Source: Owenweeksia sp.
GTDB lineage: Bacteria > Bacteroidota > Bacteroidia > Flavobacteriales > Schleiferiaceae
NCBI GenBank assembly: GCA_002695025.1
Contig: NZNV01000017.1
Coordinates: forward strand, 248,001 to 312,000
Length of the DNA: 64,000 nucleotides
Reading direction: 5' to 3'
Shown here piece after piece: positions 61,781 to 64,000 of this stretch. Under the pieces are notes generated by a model that made no database searches, had not been told where the DNA came from, and saw only the letters and a program-made list of their open reading frames with translations. Each line of letters starts with the position of its first letter. The first letter of the stretch is position 1. Both the position numbers and the translations under genes were made by a program.

Positions 61781-63394
61781 TTACACCTTTTCGGCTGCCT
61801 TGGGCGCACCGGCCAATATTTCTTCATTGGCGTATTCAGCAAACTTCGTAAAGTTGTTATTGAATTTCTGCGCTAAAGACAAAGCTGTTTTATCGTATTT
61901 GTCCTTATCACTCCAGGTGTTACGTGGGTGAAGGATTTCTTCTGGAACATTGGGGCAACTGTCAGGCATCATCAGACCGAAAACCTCATGCTCAGAGTAG
62001 CTTACATCATCCAGTTTACCGTTAAGAGCAGCGGTGATCATGGCCCGGGTGTATTTTAGTTTCATACGCTGGCCTACACCATACGCACCTCCGGACCAAC
62101 CCGTATTTACCAACCATACGTTAACACCGGCATCCTTCATTTTACGACTTAGCATATCCGCGTAGCGGGTAGGGTGTAAAGGCATAAAGGGTGCTCCGAA
62201 GCAAGCCGAGAAAGTGGTTTGGGGTTCGTCCACACCAGCTTCTGTTCCGGCCACTTTTGCCGTATATCCGCTAATGAAATGGAAAGCTGCCTGGCCGGGA
62301 GTAAGCTTGGAAATAGGAGGTAAAACCCCGTAAGCATCGCAGGTAAGGAAGAAAATATTCTTTGGGTTCTCACCGTAGGATGGCTTCTGGATATTGTTAA
62401 TGTGGTTAATAGGATAACTTACCCGTGTATTTTGGGTTCTGCTACCGTCTTCATAATCCACTTCGTTTGTACCCTCCTTGAAAACAATGTTCTCCAACAA
62501 GGCGCCTTGTTTAATAGCGCGGAAGATATCGGGCTCCTTTTCTTCACTGAGGTCAATAACCTTGGCGTAGCAGCCACCTTCAAAATTGAAGATAACGTTA
62601 TCCTTGGTCCAGCCATGCTCATCATCACCGATCAGTTTACGGTTGGGATCAGCAGAAAGCGTGGTTTTACCGGTACCGGATAATCCGAAGAAAAGAGCAG
62701 TATCACCGGCTTCACCTACATTGGCGGAGCAGTGCATGCTCAATACGTCACGTTGATGAGGCAGAATAAAGTTAAGTGCTGAGAAAATTCCCTTCTTGAT
62801 CTCCCCGGTATATCCGGTGCCACCGATAATGGCGGTTTGTTTGGAGAAGTTCAGAATAGCAAAATTGTGCTGGCGGGTACCGTCTACTGCGGGATCAGCC
62901 ATAAAACTGGGGGCGTTGATCACTACCCAATCCGGTTCAAAGTCCTTAAGTTCTTCTTCACTAGGGCGAAGGAACATATTGTAAGCAAACATATTGGACC
63001 AGGGATATTCGTTGATCACCCGGATCTTCAGTTTGTAACGCTCATCCGCACAGGCGTACACATCACGCACATAAACTTCTTTACCACTCAGGTAGTCCGC
63101 CATCTTGCCCTGAAGGCTGTCAAATTTGTCAGCATCAAATTTAATGTTGACATCACCCCACCATACTGCATCCTTGGTAATCTCATCTTCAACAATAAAG
63201 CGGTCTTTGGGTGACCGGCCGGTGAACTCTCCAGTATCAATGGCTATGGCTCCTGACGCTGACCTTACTGCCATGTTTTTTTCAATAGCAATTTCTTCAA
63301 GATCAGAAGGGTTCAGGTTCCAGTGAGCCTCGGCATCCTTAATTCCGTATTTCTCCAGCGAGAAATTAGAGGGTTTTATTTCCGTGAAATTCAT
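61781..63394 (-). CDS. pckA: Phosphoenolpyruvate carboxykinase (ATP)
   Basis: The 537-residue enzyme converts oxaloacetate and ATP to PEP in gluconeogenesis. The kinase loop GLSGTGKTTLSADPNRKLIG, the acidic metal site GDDEHGWTKDN and the late RMKLKYTRAMI with the HEVFGLMMP segment match the ATP-type family. The N-terminal SLEKYGIKDAEAHWNLNPSD is also typical. It ends at a hairpin terminator, and a TAACTTTG box (63434-63441) lies upstream. Confidence 0.96.
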   Translation of the reverse strand: MNFTEIKPSNFSLEKYGIKDAEAHWNLNPSDLEEIAIEKNMAVRSASGAIAIDTGEFTGRSPKDRFIVEDEITKDAVWWGDVNIKFDADKFDSLQGKMADYLSGKEVYVRDVYACADERYKLKIRVINEYPWSNMFAYNMFLRPSEEELKDFEPDWVVINAPSFMADPAVDGTRQHNFAILNFSKQTAIIGGTGYTGEIKKGIFSALNFILPHQRDVLSMHCSANVGEAGDTALFFGLSGTGKTTLSADPNRKLIGDDEHGWTKDNVIFNFEGGCYAKVIDLSEEKEPDIFRAIKQGALLENIVFKEGTNEVDYEDGSRTQNTRVSYPINHINNIQKPSYGENPKNIFFLTCDAYGVLPPISKLTPGQAAFHFISGYTAKVAGTEAGVDEPQTTFSACFGAPFMPLHPTRYADMLSRKMKDAGVNVWLVNTGWSGGAYGVGQRMKLKYTRAMITAALNGKLDDVSYSEHEVFGLMMPDSCPNVPEEILHPRNTWSDKDKYDKTALSLAQKFNNNFTKFAEYANEEILAGAPKAAEKV

Positions 63395-63433
63395 AAAGTC
63401 TGAAAGTTTGTTTCACACAAAAAATTAAAGCCG

Positions 63434-63441
63434 CAAAGTTA
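63434..63441 (-). promoter_or_regulatory. pckA promoter -7 box (TAACTTTG)
   Basis: TAACTTTG on the minus strand fits TAnnTTTG, about 40 bases before the pckA ATG. No clear -33 element is seen. Confidence 0.4.
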
Positions 63442-63515
63442 GGCTTATTTACACGAAGCACTATAAGAATGGCGGCTAATTTTCACCTTTTAGAAAGTGT
63501 GATATGTACACTTTA

Positions 63516-63905
63516 TCAAGATTTTGAATGACGAAAACCTGCTAAAAGGATAAGAAACCAACCGGCTATAAGAAACAATCCTCCAATGGGTGTAACAGGG
63601 CCTAAAAGACTGAGGTCAATGTTCATAGCACTATCCAGTGATAAAAGATAGATGCTTCCTGAAAAAAGGCAGGTACCAATTACCCAGCATTGAAATATGC
63701 GTTTCTTGAAAGGGAAATCTGCAGGCGAAAAACTAATGGCCAGTAAAGCCAGGCTGTGCCATGCCTGATAGCGTACACCGGTGGTATAGCTATCCAGGGT
63801 GGCAGGATCCAGGAGCTCCTTAAGAGCATGTGCACCAAAGGCTCCCAGTATTACGGCCGTAAATCCCATTAGTCCGCCACCTATCAAAATATTCCTGTTG
63901 TTCAC
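63516..63905 (-). CDS. DUF423 family membrane protein
   Basis: The 129-residue protein has four predicted transmembrane helices and the DUF423 pattern: GLMGFTAVILGAFGAHALKE and TPIGGLFLIAGWFLILLAG. The function is unknown. It starts at GTG, overlapping the stop of the gene entering from the right edge (GTGA). The GTG is supported by this overlap and by the absence of an in-frame ATG before the first helix. Confidence 0.9.
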   Translation of the reverse strand: MNNRNILIGGGLMGFTAVILGAFGAHALKELLDPATLDSYTTGVRYQAWHSLALLAISFSPADFPFKKRIFQCWVIGTCLFSGSIYLLSLDSAMNIDLSLLGPVTPIGGLFLIAGWFLILLAGFRHSKS

Positions 63906-64000
63906 AAGTACTTCTTTTTAAACTGCTCTTTGCTCAATTCATATTCTAACGTTGCTTCCAGCTCTTTTATGTTTTCAGGATCCCGGATTTTTTCAACCGC
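63902..64000 (-). CDS. 3' end of a gene running in from the right edge (partial)
   Basis: The last 32 codons of an open frame enter the window from the right edge. The peptide is AVEKIRDPENIKELEATLEY and continues ELSKEQFKKKYL, charged and helical. The stop overlaps the GTG start of DUF423 (GTGA). I cannot assign a family from this fragment; the tight coupling suggests one operon with DUF423. Confidence 0.7.
   Translation of the reverse strand, partial: AVEKIRDPENIKELEATLEYELSKEQFKKKYL

Overview
The window reads as chromosome of a free-living Bacteroidota bacterium, probably Flavobacteriales-like. Support: several clear TAnnTTTG -7 promoter boxes, a type IX secretion sorting domain, a TonB receptor with an STN domain plus a DUF4249 partner, the Bacteroidota-type split methionine synthase under a SAM-I riboswitch, many short-lipobox lipoproteins, and A-rich rather than Shine-Dalgarno leaders. 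Most of the window has balanced base composition and densely packed operons with ATGA/TAATG overlaps. There is one tRNA (Glu) and no rRNA, phage, CRISPR array or recognisable transposase.

Layout. 1-7.7 kb: envelope and peptidase genes (lipoprotein, NlpC/P60, M1 peptidase, HupE, DUF6702), then a sialidase-like protein, peptidase E and an AlkD-like repair protein. 7.7-12.5 kb: an accessory island. Two arrays of hairpin-rich repeats (7738-8183 and 12013-12538) share a core. Between them lie a small HU-like gene and an AT-rich run of four single-gene cassettes (8969-11972) separated by large imperfect inverted repeats that look like integron attC sites. 12.5-25.7 kb: outer-membrane barrels, a DOPA-dioxygenase homologue and a TonB receptor/DUF4249/plug-like operon. 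25.9-34 kb: housekeeping (gpmI, HAD phosphatase, map, methyltransferase; then folE, cysS, yidD, a TolB-like protein on the other strand). 34-47 kb: a large Asp-box propeller protein, a FadL-like porin, a low-complexity lipoprotein, proS, tRNA-Glu, rpsT, an epimerase, and an operon with mnmD, a cytochrome c-like lipoprotein and DUF4920. 47-64 kb: ilvE, metK, a CoA transferase, the SAM-riboswitch metH1-metH2-metF operon, a LruC protein, PIN-PhoH, an alpha/beta hydrolase, pckA and DUF423.

Functional links. metK makes SAM, and the riboswitch upstream of metH1-metH2-metF senses it. Downstream of the aptamer I can draw two mutually exclusive pairings that would hide or expose the metH1 start codon, so a translational switch can be proposed from sequence alone. 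The TonB receptor, DUF4249 lipoprotein and plug-like protein look like one uptake or surface-assembly operon.

The strongest candidate for an undescribed system is the cassette array. Each gene is bounded by ends that are inverted repeats of each other and differ from cassette to cassette, and the spacers fold as long imperfect hairpins. This is the organisation of an integron cassette array, but no integrase is visible in the window.
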